Source of the DNA: Nymphaea colorata
Taxonomy: Eukaryota > Streptophyta > Magnoliopsida > Nymphaeales > Nymphaeaceae
Direction: 5' to 3'
Length of the DNA stretch: 64,000 nt
Assembly (NCBI RefSeq): GCF_008831285.2
Contig: NC_045140.1
Span: 18,784,370-18,848,369, forward strand
In this document: piece by piece, positions 9,992 through 21,501 of the stretch
Layout of the letters: every line of letters begins with the position of its first letter
How positions within the stretch are numbered: the stretch's first letter is position 1
Notes under the pieces: model-generated
What the model was told of the DNA's origin: nothing
Databases searched by the model: none
Seen by the model: the letters and a program-made list of their open reading frames with translations, nothing else
Position numbers and translations under genes: made by a program

Positions 9992-12395
9992 TTTTACATT
10001 TTACTGATTTAACTAAGACTTTAGGCATTGAGTAGTTAATTATGTCATTTGAAAAAAAATAGAAAGGAAAAGAGAGCTAGAGTTTGGTAACTCGATTGCA
10101 TGTCGATAATCCAATTCTTAATACTTGACCCGGTCGAGTCACCAAGCCAATCCACTAACCCGGTTGGCTGCCAATTTAAGTCCAATTCTTGGGTTTGCCA
10201 ACTATAGTATAGTCTGAACAAGGGCCTGCACCCCTGATCTCCGGCCCGGGTCGTATGCTAGTCCGCTTAATTTGGTTCATAAAATGCAAGAGTGGGACTC
10301 TTCGTCTGTGTTTCTCTTCTTCAAAATGTTACGAGTTTACATTAGACTTGAGGACGAGAGATTTGGTGAGGGATAAGGATATCAACTGTATACTGGATGA
10401 AAGAAGGCAGCAGAAACGATATTGATCTTGCTTGCTTGAGTTACTGCCATCAATGTCAATCGAGTTGGTTCTCCAGCAACAAGGGATCCGTCCGTTGGCC
10501 GGCGTGTTATCTTTATATATAAGTAAAGGTATATGTTTGATCCGATGCTAATCAAATCTTCTAGTATTCTCATGACAAAAGATTAACCCACTTGGGTTTT
10601 CCAAACCTGAAGCCGATCTGACCAACTCATAGAACCAGTAAAATCAATTAAGGTTCTTGTCCCAGTGATAAACCCACAAACATTTTGGAGTTGTTTGGCA
10701 TTAGGGATAATGCGAGTGAATGTTCAACAAATCTGCCCAAAATTAGAGTAAATTTATGAAATAGTTGAACAAATGTCCGATGGATCGACCTCAATCTTGA
10801 GGCAGATTCATGAAACACTCACACATGTTGTTGTTATACCAAACAGCCTGATGGTCAATTAGAAGATATAGGGACTTCTCGCAGCAACGCTGTTTTGGTA
10901 AACAAGAAGATTGAAATGGAAAGATTCGTGGATGGTTTCATGGGGTTCAGCCTTTTCTTAAAGAAAACATTTTTGGAGCAAAGAAAGCAGGCCGGAAAGG
11001 TTCAATGGTAGTCTTGCACAGCGGTGCAGATGGGCAACAATTCTGAAGATATCAGATTGAGCTGCCTGGTTCATCAACTGATTTGGTGTTGATAATGGAT
11101 GCCCTATCCCAAGTCCTGTTTTGTACAGATTCCAAGGAATATTTGTAGATTTTGTAAAATAAGAAAAGAAAAAACAGCTGTTTGGCTTATCGATGGACCT
11201 CAGTGTGTGTCTTCTGGTGGTGGTGTTTGGCTCTTGTTTGAGCGATGAGATTAATCCTTCGGCTGACCAAAAACATGCATCGCAACAGATAAAAACATAC
11301 AAGGTCAGACAAAATGTCTCAGTAGCACTGGCTGCCAGCCCTCCAGCTAGGGACCCCATTCCATGCAAACACCCACTTGCCCCACACATTATCTCTTAGT
11401 TCGTCTAGCTAGAGAACTTAGCTCATGATCTAGCAAGCGGGGCCGGCCACAGGATGTCCAATGCCAGATGGGTTCTTCGCCATAAGAGGACATAACTGAC
11501 CCATGATTGATGCCATGGCAAAGTTTTGGGGATGAATCTTACTATAGCTGCCAAATTGGTAGCTTGTCCAGCTCTCCTTGTCAACATTCATTATGACCTG
11601 CAACTCTTATTACAGCAAGTTACATCCAGGATGTACTGATGCATAGAAGGCAATCTATAAGATGGGCAGTTGATTTTATCACACTCTTACACACAAAAGC
11701 AAGTGAAAGTTGCTCAACAAATTAAATTCCATTCCTCTGTTCTTTAATTTATCCTTCTTAGTTCCTTTTCTTAGTCATGATTTCCTTTGGCCGAGTAGTC
11801 TCGGCGCGTGCCCACCCTGATTCAAGCCTGACCAATACAAATGGCTTGGTCTCGACGCACCACGTGGGGCCTAGCTGGTTTGATCAGGCAAGGCCAAGCA
11901 ATTTCATGAATCTGCCCCATTTTGAGCAGTAACAATATATTACTGTTGCTAAACAGCCCCTAAGTAAACTCTGATATTTTTTATTTTTGGGAAGATGATC
12001 ATGATATTGTGAATGTGGCGCCATTCCAGCCTTCAGTTGTGGTGGCCATGGATCAAGTCCTGTGCCTTACAGTGTGTGGGCAGAGTAGATATAGTACTCT
12101 GGAGAACCACATGGCAGGAACTGCTACTGTACCCTTGCCACCACCACTCCCACTGGCATGTAGTGAGCCGCTGGTTTTGGAGGAAAAAATTATGTGACCT
12201 TGGACAAACATCTTAACATGTCTACCTCACTATTGTGCAAACACAGGCATGCACATTATTCATGGGGTCCATAAATAAGAATTCTTGACTCTATGGCCCC
12301 ACTTGAAGTTGTGTCAAGTTTTTCTTGTCCAGGATATATGCCATCTTCATTGTACCTGCTTTTTTCTCAAACAAATTTGTAGTTTGTTGTTTGTT

Positions 12396-12412
12396 TGTGT
12401 GTGTGTGTGTGT
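12396..12412. repeat. (GT)n run
   Basis: About eight GT units, directly visible in a spacer. Confidence 0.8.
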
Positions 12413-15400
12413 TGGTGTTACATTGAAGTTTGACTGTAAAGGGAAAATGGAGAAAAAGAACAGAATCAATATGTTTATCATTTAGACATACTTTAACAAC
12501 AAAGGATATGAATTTAAGAATGATATGTTAACAGAATCTAAATGATTTTCATCCTTAGAGCAGTAGCCAAAGTTCCATCTATATCTTCCAAAGTGGAGAC
12601 AGATTAGGACCAGCGCAAACACTTCCTTTCATCACTGGGCTGAAATCGATAAGATTTTAAAAGAATGATATGTTTATCATCAGCTATGTTTAACTAATAG
12701 TTTAAGCTATCAACATAATTGGATCATCAATTTTCGTGATCATACATGGGATTCCCCATTGCCAAAGATTTAATGCCAAGCAAAGATTTGAAAAAGCACA
12801 AAATTCTACACTTTGAAGTTGAATATTTCAATTGCAGATAATCATATTTTCTGATCATGAATGAGAATATGTAACTAGAATATGTCTGGGCCTGTGTTAT
12901 TTTACATAGTAGTTAGAAAGTATGGTGCACGCCAAATCATTAAAATATGTGAGTTTTCCTAAAGGTTATCGCTAATTAATAAAACTTCATCACCATGACG
13001 TGAATGATTTGAAGGTAAATTTGGTATTTCATTTTAAATCCGAATCCAATTAGCCGAATTTGATAAAGAATCTTTAAATTTGATTAGGATTTAAACTGAA
13101 ATTTGGTGCAGCAAGAACTTTCTTACTCATGAATCTGATGAACATTTGAATCCATCAACGGGTAAAAACCCGAACTCATGATCTTGTTGGAAATTCAAAA
13201 TTTGGACGCGATTATGATCGAATCAGATGTTAGCTGATCAAGATCGTAGTTATATTATTCAGCCAGCTGAATCTGATGAATTGACTGATAATTTCTTGCG
13301 AACTCTAGACCTCCTTCTATGTCAGATCTTTTCGCCAACCCTTGTCCCCAAATCCACAGAATGCTTGTGGTTAAAATTTTCATTTCCAATTTGAAATATG
13401 AAAATTTCCAAATAAACCTGATAAAAAATTCAAACCATGGGAACTAACCAGTTGTTTAGGGAGAAATATTGAACAAGTATAACTAAAAATGAGACTTATA
13501 ACATGGGAGCCTCATGAGAAAAAAAGTGAAATATAAGGGCATTGAGAAACATGAATGGGACTTTTTGTATGAACTTCTTATGGCCAGTTTAGTTTGCATA
13601 GATATTTAATAATCTAATCTTGATGGTGTACGTCACCAGTATGCACGTACAAATGAGGGCCATAAACTTTTTTGTCCTTTAGAAATGCAAGCTAGAGACG
13701 TGATCCATCCTTCTCCGATTTGATTGTGGGCGGATATTTAAAGATTGAAACTTCTCAGCATTTTGCTACACAAATTTGAGATTCATACGGAGGGAGTCAG
13801 TTTTTCCGGAAGGATGAACTTCTTCGATGGATTTGCGGTAGCTTATATGGGACCTTTTTATGCATTTTCCTGTTTATGTAGAAGATGGCCACATTTGATT
13901 TTGTTTTGGAGAAATCTATAACCTGATATCATTCTTCAATTTGTCACCGTATGTTGCTTCAACAGAAAAGCAAGGAATTCAAGCAATAATATTGGACAAA
14001 GAGCTTTTGATCATGACCAATGAACCCTTCTGTTGCTAGACCTGCCTTATATCTCAATCCTTTGATCATTCATTACTAGCTATCTTTATATGACCTTTCT
14101 CCAATAATTGAAGTATGGAGCTGAGAATATCTCCATGGATACAAATCAGAGAGTCTGATTTAATTAATTAACTATGTTGTTGATACCATTCTATATTTTT
14201 TCTCCTCCATCTTTTTCTTCTAATTGATTTTGTTTCTTTGTTTTATTCCTTGGCTTGGTCAAGTTTTGCTCCCATGATGCCCTTATGAGCTTCTTTTGGG
14301 ATAGAGTCCCCAGTACTGAGTGTGTTGGTGGTCTTTACCATGAGTTGCTTGCAGCTTTCTTTCTTTGTGGGGCACAGACCATCTAACAATCTCCATTATG
14401 ACTGCACATGGTTTGGTCTGTTCATGATTAACCCATGGCTAGTACAACACATTTCCTTCTTTTGTGTTGCTTCAAGGTATGGCCAGCAACTAGTTCCTGA
14501 AGGAGTCGGTGTCGGGGATGGGGTAGGGGCTGGTAGATGGGCAGTTTCCGTTTTGGATCCTTAGAGTATCAACTTTCTATTCGTTCTCAAAAAAGGAGTT
14601 ATCAATGACCAAGTTGAAGCGCCATGAGGACGGCACCCTATGGCACTGAAAGCAGGCTCTGTATCCTATGAGATATGGGGTGGAGTGGGGAGTTTTGCCT
14701 TCAGTCGGGCAGTGTGTCTCATCCGCTCACCCCCGGAAGGTATGGTCAGCAACTGAGAAGATTTTAATTATCCACCCATTTATTCTCTTTCTATCCTTTC
14801 TTCCTTCAGTGAGTCATATGGAGAATTAACTTACACGGAGTGGGAGACCCGTTCGCCTGGTTCTTACTTTGTACATTTATTCTACAGTTAAACTTCCTAA
14901 AATGGACCAAGAAGACCAAATTCAAGTTTTTTTTTTTCTTGAAGTAGTGAAGATCAATATGTATATATAAAAACAAATAGATAGGATAGATGGGCCAAAT
15001 ATGGGTCCCCATTCTAGCTAGCTTGCAAAGGACATTCTGCAAGCAAAACAATTACAAAGTTGGCCTAAGAGGAACAGATACATCGCATTGATCCACAACC
15101 TTATCTAACGACATTGCTTTAACCATGCATGCATGTGGTCGACTTGGGGAAGATGATAACTCCACACTCTTTCTATTGCAGGTGTACTGATTGATATACA
15201 TGCTCCCAACAACTACTGATTTTTTTTTTTTTCACAGAATTCGTATTATGAATGCATTGACATGAAGATAACAATATTCTTTCTCGTTTGGTTAATTTGA
15301 TGCTCTTTCGAGAGCATAAGTAAAAAAAATATGGTTATGCCTAATGGCATCAATGGGTCGGATTCATTCTGCTGAAACTGGGTGGTCCAAACTGAGGCCC

Positions 15401-15980
15401 GGATTTGAGTGTAGCTACCAAACACAGATCTAGATCTTGTGGAATCTTTCACATGAAGTATGTAACCGGGTAGTTTGATTAGAAATAGCTAAACGAAAGC
15501 TGCCAATAGGCAGTAAAATAGTTCATATATGCAGGCAAAACGAAAATATAATTTAATTTTCTAATTGTTCAAAGGATGGAAGATTTGTATCTTAAATTTT
15601 GGACCTTTTCATTAATTTGTTTTTTATCTGATGTATGCATAAGACAAATGAAGCTTTCACACGGCTCCCCATGTGATTACCTTTCAGGTTGCTTTAAGAA
15701 GCTTGGTCGCAGTGGTGGCAATTATTGCCAATTAATTACTAAGAGTGTTACAAGAAATCTTATTTAATTAATGCTTTTCAACTCGAAATTAAGTTGCCCA
15801 ATTTTCCATTCAGTACTTATTCTGAAACTGTGCCTTCATAATTGGATCTGAGATTATAAAATTCCAATGAGGATCATATTTTCTTCTCCCTCTGGTAAAC
15901 CATTGCCATTCCTTTTAATAATATATCCACTACTTTGATGATTGGTATGATCAATCTTAATGAAACTACTATCATTCACT

Positions 15981-16190
15981 TCTGTCAGTAACCTTTCAAC
16001 CCAGAGCTGGTTTTTATAATGTTTTAGGACAAGGCTTATAACTTTAAGGGCCTAAGTTGGTGAAAATTAATTATGCACCAATTCAGATCTGTCAGCAGAC
16101 CTTTGAACTCAGAACTGGTAGATATAATATATTAATTAGGACAAGGCATGCCAATTTGAGGGCTTCAACTTTTCTCAAAAATATTTCCTG
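15981..16190. repeat. Diverged tandem duplication, period about 107 bp
   Basis: Two consecutive copies begin with TCTGTCAG at 15981 and 16088. They share the ordered blocks ACCTTT, AGCTGGT/AACTGGT, TATAAT, AGGACAAGGC and GAGGGC/AAGGGC. Copies differ at many positions and by small indels, so the duplication is old. No ORF is preserved. Confidence 0.7.
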
Positions 16191-16407
16191 GGTTATATAG
16201 ACTTTATTACAAAAAATGTACATGAAATATGAGGATTTGTAAATTAGCTGCAGCATTTTCACGGATTGTGCATATTGGTTCTTCCAAGAATCCAAGATAA
16301 AGGCTTTAAACTAGTTACGACGCTCAATAGATTATCATGGTCAGATGGCAACAAAAGAAGTTAATTCATTGTAACTTCGCGTATGAAATACGGGCCATCT
16401 TTAAACC

Positions 16408-16433
16408 GAGAGAGAGAGAGAGAGAGAGAGAGA
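16408..16433. repeat. (GA)n microsatellite
   Basis: About 13 GA units, directly visible. Confidence 0.9.
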
Positions 16434-18155
16434 AAACACCATCTACTTTCATTCTTCGTTGCGAGTTTTTCAAATGGTCGGTGACTCTGTCTGCATTGAC
16501 AAGGAAAAGAATTTCGATTTAATGTAAATGTGAGCATGTCTACTTAAAATATGTACTTTCTGTTTTATACATCTTAAAAGATTTTTCCATTTTAAAGGCA
16601 AAACTGCCATTTCGTGATCTGACCTTGGCAGTCTATATTAACGGTACCTCGCAGCTCAGGCAGTATTAATTTGGAGCGTACGTGTTAATTATGGTAGGAT
16701 GTAGTTTGTAAAAAACGCCTCAATTTAGATGAAATCCTTGTATACTCCAACAATATCGACCAATATGAGCACCCCAAAAAAAATTCTTTTGAGAAATTAG
16801 AAAAATACTCTTTCAGAAAAATTATCAAATTAAGTTTATTGAAAAAATGTAAATTTACAGGAGTGAGAAGTTAGTGTCGATTTCAATTAGGAATTTTTAT
16901 ATAAAAAATCTCGATCGTGCAGGTGTGAATAATTTCCCCAAAGAAAGTGACGCTTTCTCTACCTTGACTTCACTATCGATCCGTCTTGGCAAATGACTAT
17001 AGCAAGTTGAAATATCTTCAGGGAGAAACTAACCAGCAGCTAAGGTTACAAATAAATTATCCTTATGCCAGCAATTGAAATCTACAGTAAACTTTTTGGG
17101 ACTCAAAAAGAAAGGGGGAAAACTATTGGAAGAAATGCATTCACCGTTCTTCTAAATGATACGAATGAAAGATCTTCAAGGATGTGGCAGATGCAAATTC
17201 TGGAAGAGAGAGCCGTGAGTTGTTTGATCTCTCTAATTTCCTAGATCTTTTGTGTTTCCATGATTATTAACAAAAGGATTTGGCTTAACCAGAAAAGAGA
17301 GAGATTTTGCACAGGAAAGTGTAAAACATGCATAAATCCGGGCTACCCGTCTTAATTTTCGTGTTTTTTTTATCTCTTTCCTCGATCTCGACAAGACTTG
17401 GCCAAATTGAACTAGTCGCTCATAATCATACAAAATTTACAGAAACATACACAAGAAAGCATTCAAGAATACTTATGGAAACTGGGCAGGAGAATGACAG
17501 CGTTGAAATTTGATGGGATCTTCAAATGAAACTTTTCGTGCGACTTTCTTTATACATACGTGTAACATTTTGCGTTTTAATGATCCTTTTCTTAAAGTTA
17601 TTGTAAACTAAGATGATAACAGAGAGTAACAACAGCTGAAACAACAATAAAATGCAGAAAAATACGAAGAAGAAGTTGATACAGATGGCCGCAGACACTT
17701 CTCAATGTAATAACGGGAGAAACTATATTATTATTTGAAAATCCAAGATAAGGAAAAGTTTACAAGATGTTGGTTTGACATCCATGACAATGTGGAGATC
17801 TATTCCTAGTGGAACCAAAATGTTCTCAAGTCCAAATCAATGAGCCTCAATTCATCTCCAGACTGAAACTCACAAAAAACCTAAGAACATTTTGTCCTGC
17901 ATGTTACCATTGTTAACAAGCCGTTGCCCCCACTATCAAAATCTTCTGAAAGAGAAAAAAAAAGAAAAAGAAGGAAAGGAAAGTATCCTAAAAGAAAACG
18001 AAAAAATGAAGGGAAAATAGATGTACCCAATGTACAAAAACCAGCCAAAGTGGGAGAGACAGAGGGAAAGAGCAGCAGAAGCAGCAGCATTTGGTGGTAA
18101 TGAAGGCCTTCCATGATGGGACAAGGAAAAGGCAAAAGATTGTCTGGTGCGGGAT

Positions 18156-18428
18156 TCATAGCTGGTACATCTTGGACAACGCCTGCAAGACACCGAGTTT
18201 CATCTTCAAGAACAAGATGTAATCTGCGGTTCTCGTGAAAAGGCGATCGGCCGGTAGCCCGCTGCCGCCGGGCACAAGCCGCTGAAGCTTCCTCACTTTC
18301 ACCTGGATCGACTTTTCCTGTACCACCTTCCTTTTTGCGGTCACACAGCGTCGCCTCGGCCACATTTTGTACCGAGATCCGGCAAATACTTGGCCGCCGG
18401 CGCTGCACGTTCTCAACGACCTCCCCAT
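18156..18428 (-). CDS. Small atypical HLH protein (IBH1/AIF/UPBEAT1-like)
   Basis: A 90-residue protein with a helix-loop-helix but no intact DNA-binding basic region. After a short basic N terminus, helix 1 is about residues 43-53 (VRKLQRLVPGG), then a loop with GLPADRLF, and helix 2 (RTADYILFLKMKLGVLQALS). The pairing of 'LVPGG...LF..TADYI..L' is typical of the plant IBH1/AIF/UPBEAT1 group of atypical bHLHs. Known members dimerise with other bHLH factors and tune cell elongation or root growth. The start ATG at 18428 follows a CT-repeat leader typical of plant 5' UTRs. A possible TATA box lies at 18768-18775. The stop TGA is at 18156. About 250 bases of low-complexity sequence follow, probably 3' UTR. 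The gene is easy to miss because larger shadow ORFs overlap it. Subgroup is uncertain. Confidence 0.8.
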   Translation of the reverse strand: MGRSLRTCSAGGQVFAGSRYKMWPRRRCVTAKRKVVQEKSIQVKVRKLQRLVPGGSGLPADRLFTRTADYILFLKMKLGVLQALSKMYQL

Positions 18429-18430
18429 AC

Positions 18431-18461
<31 letters not shown>
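18431..18461. repeat. (GA)n tract in the HLH leader
   Basis: On the minus strand this is a CT repeat ending just before the HLH start codon. CT-rich tracts are frequent in plant 5' UTRs. A second GA tract lies at 18580-18603 within the same presumed leader. Confidence 0.85.
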
Positions 18462-18579
18462 TGTTGGGCAGTGAAGGTAGGGAATGGAGAGAAGGAAAGA
18501 GGAAGGTGGGAATGGCAGGAGATGAGAAAGAGAACGAGGTTGTGCTAGTTATAATGAGTCATGTGAGTGTGAACAGGCA

Positions 18580-18603
18580 GAGAGAGAGAGAGAGAGAGAG
18601 AGA
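18580..18603. repeat. (GA)n tract, second in the HLH leader
   Basis: About 12 GA units, directly visible. It reads as CT on the strand of the HLH gene and is probably in its 5' leader or core promoter. Confidence 0.85.
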
Positions 18604-18767
18604 AGACAGCCATGTGCAACAGAGTAGTGACTCTCAACGTGAACTTCCCCACACGGGATTACAATTTGTCGTCTTCCTCCCAGTCCACGTCCCCGACACC
18701 CTCTTTCTCTTTCTCTCTCACTAAATCTTGCCCTTGATCCAGTGTGGTACTCCCTCTCCCCCACCCT

Positions 18768-18775
18768 TATAAGGT
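18768..18775 (-). promoter_or_regulatory. Putative TATA box of the HLH gene
   Basis: The minus strand reads CCTTATAAGG here, about 340 bases upstream of the HLH start codon. That distance would give a leader of roughly 310 bases including both CT tracts. Motif and position only. Confidence 0.35.
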
Positions 18776-18956
18776 TATTAGTGTTGTTATTATTCTCTTT
18801 TCTTCTTTCTCTGTTACTTTACCCTTCGTCCTCGTAGTCCCCGAAGCTACGTGTAGAGCAAGAACTATCAAACGATGTATGTAGGCCCGTCCGCTTCCAT
18901 AGCCTCTCACTCCTGCTAGGTTAATTTAGATCAAAATTTGGATAAAAAACAACTGT

Positions 18957-19245
18957 TGGTCGAGCAATCTAGATGACACTTGAATGAGGTCGAAGTCGTT
19001 TTTTCTTTTCCCTTCCTTCTCAAAATCTAGGGTTGCTTTGGACTTGAGCGGAGAGCAATACAATTTTAAACTAGAGTGTTGTGCATCCATCCATTGTTTG
19101 CTGGTCGAGCAATCTAGATGATACTTTAAACAAGTCAAAGTTATTTTCTCTTTTCCCTTCGTTCTTAGAATCTAAGGTTGCTTTCAACCTAAGCTGAGAG
19201 CAATACAATTGTAAACTAAAATGTTGTGCATCCATTATTTGCTAA
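18957..19245. repeat. Tandem duplication, period 145 bp
   Basis: Two head-to-tail copies start with TGGTCGAGCAATCTAGATGA at 18957 and 19102. Shared blocks run throughout, including CTTTTCCCTTC, GAGAGCAATACAATT and TGTTGTGCATCCAT. Identity is roughly 80 percent by eye. Neither copy has a conserved reading frame. Confidence 0.85.
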
Positions 19246-19582
19246 GTTCAAAAAAATTTAACTTATGATCGGAGTTCAATAAGTTAAGCTTTGCTACCCA
19301 AAGCTCAACAATCTAACTTTAGAGGGATTCAAACTTTTAACCTGATCGATTATGTGTGAACATTTATTGGATCATCCACCTCTCAATATTTAAGATGCAT
19401 TCTCTTGTTTCTTAGTAGTCATATTTTATAGCTTTTCTTTTGCGTGTGTGACTAATATACTATGTCTATGTTTGTGTAGGAAAGAGAAAGAAGGAGAAGT
19501 TGTAGTGGAGTCCAGGCATAAGAAGACATGCATAGTTACGATGATTGCCCAACTTGCCCAATTCAATATGAACCTATAACCT

Positions 19583-19687
19583 AAACTCAACTAAGCCATG
19601 CATGGTTCCATAAACTATATATGTTTCTTCAGTCGAAGTTTGAGCTCGGTCAGGTCATTTGGAACCATGCATGCCTTAGTTGAGTTT
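19583..19687. repeat. Inverted repeat: 28-bp stem, 49-base loop
   Basis: The left arm is 19583-19610 and the right arm 19660-19687. They are reverse complements with a single mismatch, giving 27 of 28 pairs. The arms include CATGCATGGTTCC and GGAACCATGCATG. Size and near-perfect pairing suit either a young small-RNA hairpin or a tiny foldback element. The sequence matches no conserved microRNA family that I know. Confidence 0.8.
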
Positions 19688-21464
19688 GGCAGATGGGCCT
19701 CTATGACTATCATGTTAGCAGCAAATTAAAAAGAAGCTGAGAAACCAACCTAGGTCCACAAATTAAGGGCTGCCATCGATCCCCTAATTGCCAGATCTGC
19801 ATGCTTTATTGGCTTTGCCGGTTCTCATTTGCATTATTAGGCCACTCCACCCACATGCACAAATAAACTAGCCAATTACTTTGTTGTGTTTGCTACAAAA
19901 TAAAAGAATTAATGTCCCTGATCATCATCCCCCTCTCTACCCACAACTCCCTTATTGTCCCTTTTTATGAAAACCAATCCAACGTGTAGTTGAGATCCAA
20001 AACCCCGGTATATCTCACTTATCTAGAAAGGCAAGATTAATCATATGCATAACATATATTTTCCATGTATCTAGATTTTATATATTTATATATGAAGTTA
20101 TATAATTTAGAACTTTGAAATGGCGGATGGGCTGAGAGCTAGGGTAGATCGATAGATAGGCCTGAAACTTGGTGGAACCCATGACAAGAATGTAGGATCA
20201 AGACCAGTATGCAACACAAAGCCCATATACTGGGAAAGTGATCAGGCGCAGAATCCGAGTGGCCTTATGTACACGTGAGTAATTAATTAATAAGGGCAGG
20301 TGGGCACAGTGGAGGAAGCCGCGCATATGGAAACATGTGCACTTGTCTCCGGAAACCAACAAATCTTCATTTTTGTGACGTATTCCATTTCATATGCAAG
20401 GAAGAATGACTAAAAAGCGGTCTAGTATTCAGATATTTATATACAACGGCTTAACTTTTGCAAAATTGTTTGTAGGAGAGTGTTTTTGATGTTATGTCGT
20501 TCCACCATCGTCACATACCTTGCTCAAAATGTAAATTCATGGGGCACTTCAATAAGGTAGGGTAGAAACTGAGGTTTTCCAACATCGTTTTCATAATTTT
20601 CATGTTTCAAAATCTTTAATAACTCGGGCGGGTGTAGGTAAATATGTCAAAAGTCGTTGTCTTTTTGTAGATTTTCGATAAGCGTATACATTTGTGTGTG
20701 GTCATATTTGAAAAACATTCGCAGCAGTTGCACACATTGACCTGTAGCGAGGGAGGGCCGATCGAGCCCATGTTGTTGCCTTATGGAGGGTGTGACGCGG
20801 ACTTGTGCTGCCACTGCCTAACCGGCTGCCGGAATAAGGCCGCAACACTTTGCTCTGGGCTTTCCCGCTAGGATGGCCCCATCTGTCTCTTTGCTGCTCC
20901 GCTTCTCTTTGTACCTCCGGCCTAACCGATCCACAGTAGCTCCGATCACTCTGCACCGTCTAGACAGTGGTGGATGAAGCCTATCAATGGATTGCAGTTA
21001 ACCACCATGTTCAGGAACTGGATTCCCCATTTGGCTGACTACCAAGTTTCAGATCAACAGTCAGTGAAAAGAAAATGCTTAGTATCTTCTGTAATGAGTG
21101 CAGTAGCTTATATGATAACGTAGCATCCAAATGTTGTTGCACCATTTCTGCAGGAGGAGTGCATTCTCTTGGCTTCAAGGTTACGTGTGCAGGCCGACGG
21201 ACTCGGCTCCGGCGTTAATCTGAGTTCTCCATCAACTCTGGTGCACGTGTGGACCCACCATCTAGCTAAATCTCGCTAGCTAGAGTGGCGTCCTGCCAAC
21301 ACACGCACGCACGCGCATGCATACGCGCACACTCTGATCATGTGGGGATCAGCATTAATGGGAGACTCCATCTGTGGCCGTGAGGGGATCCATGAGTGGG
21401 GGTAACTGATTCTGATGCAAACCCACATGGGTATGACTCCAAAAGAAGACTTCATGGGTATCAA

Positions 21465-21466
<2 letters not shown>

Positions 21467-21499
<33 letters not shown>
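21467..21499. repeat. (GA)n microsatellite
   Basis: About 16 GA units, directly visible. Confidence 0.9.

Positions 21500-21501
<2 letters not shown>

Larger units (their letters stand above)
8863..17880. other. Long gene-poor spacer
   Basis: About 9 kb with no convincing gene. The first 300 bases are probably the promoter and leader of the minus-strand PPR gene. It holds degenerate 'GGATTCGGAT'-like repeat sequence (9240-9545 and 13000-13290), GC-richer 'gactcggccgagtc' sequence (9560-9725, 10100-10260, 11790-11890), an AT microsatellite, a GT run, a GA run and a diverged 107-bp tandem duplication. A 20-base near-repeat occurs at 14475 and 14737 (aaggtatggccagcaact). No tRNA or recognised microRNA precursor was found. 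Confidence 0.5.

Noticed and set aside
15088-15101. ATCGCATTGATCC, identical to the 3' 13 bases of conserved miR393
   Set aside because: The 5' half of the microRNA is absent (the preceding bases do not read TCCAAAGGG) and no pairing arm is visible nearby. A 13-base match is expected by chance when many families are scanned.
17881-18408. 175-codon minus-strand ORF overlapping the HLH gene
   Set aside because: It lies in another frame of the HLH coding sequence and runs on into low-complexity 3' UTR. The HLH frame has the recognisable domain.
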